DNA of 5,369 nt from an uncultured Actinomycetes bacterium (GTDB lineage: Bacteria > Actinomycetota > Thermoleophilia > Solirubrobacterales > 70-9). The stretch lies in the NCBI GenBank assembly GCA_946479725.1, contig CAMLHB010000165.1, positions 1 to 5,369 of the forward strand. The letters are read 5' to 3'. A model generated the notes under the pieces. It was given only the letters and a program-made list of their open reading frames with translations. It did not search any database and was not told the DNA's origin. Positions 5,288-5,369 of this stretch are shown here, one piece after another. The translations under genes were made by a program, and so were the position numbers. Positions within the stretch are counted from its first letter, which is position 1. Every line of letters starts with the position of its first letter.

Positions 5288-5369
5288 CTAGAGGATGATC
5301 GCCTGCACCCGGTCGAGCTCGCGCTCGTCGAAGTCGGCGTTCTTCAGCTGCTGCATCGCCCCCATCCCC
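5288..5369 (-). CDS. ffh: Ffh (SRP54) signal recognition particle protein, M-domain part, 5' end outside
   Basis: Twenty-six codons are visible before the stop. The run GMGAMQQLKNADFDERELDR, then VQAIIL, corresponds to the Ffh segment just before the conserved SMTP..ER..P motif. The NG GTPase domain lies beyond the window. Ffh binds signal sequences of nascent proteins and delivers ribosomes to the FtsY receptor at the membrane. It is normally essential. As written, translation ends at TAG (5290-5288), leaving a protein with its GTPase domain but without the RNA-binding helices encoded at 5054-5287. Identification relies on continuity with that downstream piece in the same frame. Confidence 0.8.
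   Translation of the reverse strand, partial: GMGAMQQLKNADFDERELDRVQAIIL

Noticed and set aside
5288..5290. Genome-wide reassignment of UAG to an amino acid
   Set aside because: TAG appears as the natural end of rnhB, trmD and rpsP at expected protein lengths, so UAG works as a stop here.

Overview
The window is GC-rich bacterial chromosome, roughly 70 % G+C by eye. It carries a conserved translation and secretion cluster, read leftwards on the minus strand: ffh (3' part), rpsP, khpA, trmD, rplS, lepB, rnhB, then yifB/comM, which runs off the left edge. The gene order is the usual actinobacterial one. The signal peptidase, with a cysteine-bearing outer insertion and a C-terminus ending in [10 protein letters not shown], reminds me of Thermoleophilia/Solirubrobacterales. 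That placement comes from memory and is tentative. I see no mobile element, tRNA, rRNA or CRISPR array.

Layout from the right edge: positions 5369-5054 hold the M domain of the SRP GTPase Ffh, interrupted by an in-frame TAG. rpsP, khpA and trmD follow with gaps of 13, 17 and 23 nt. rimM, which normally sits between khpA and trmD, is absent. An 82-nt gap with two hairpins, the second followed by T6, precedes rplS. L19 carries an unusual 96-residue acidic tail. lepB appears to start at a CTG inside a CTGA overlap with the rplS stop. rnhB appears to start at a TTG inside the end of lepB. yraN (1452-1829) is the only plus-strand gene: its stop overlaps the rnhB stop, and its 5' end faces that of yifB across about 100 nt. 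yifB fills positions 1-1349; its frame has no stop inside the window.

Functionally, ffh and lepB act at the start and end of Sec-dependent export. rpsP, rplS, trmD and khpA belong to ribosome and tRNA function. rnhB, yraN and yifB concern nucleic-acid processing. The near-continuous minus-strand spacing suggests one or two polycistronic transcripts, with a possible attenuation point before rplS. No new multi-gene system is evident. The interest lies in departures from a well-known operon: a broken ffh, a missing rimM, an inverted yraN, an acidic L19 tail, non-standard starts, and a Glu at the expected TrmD catalytic Asp.
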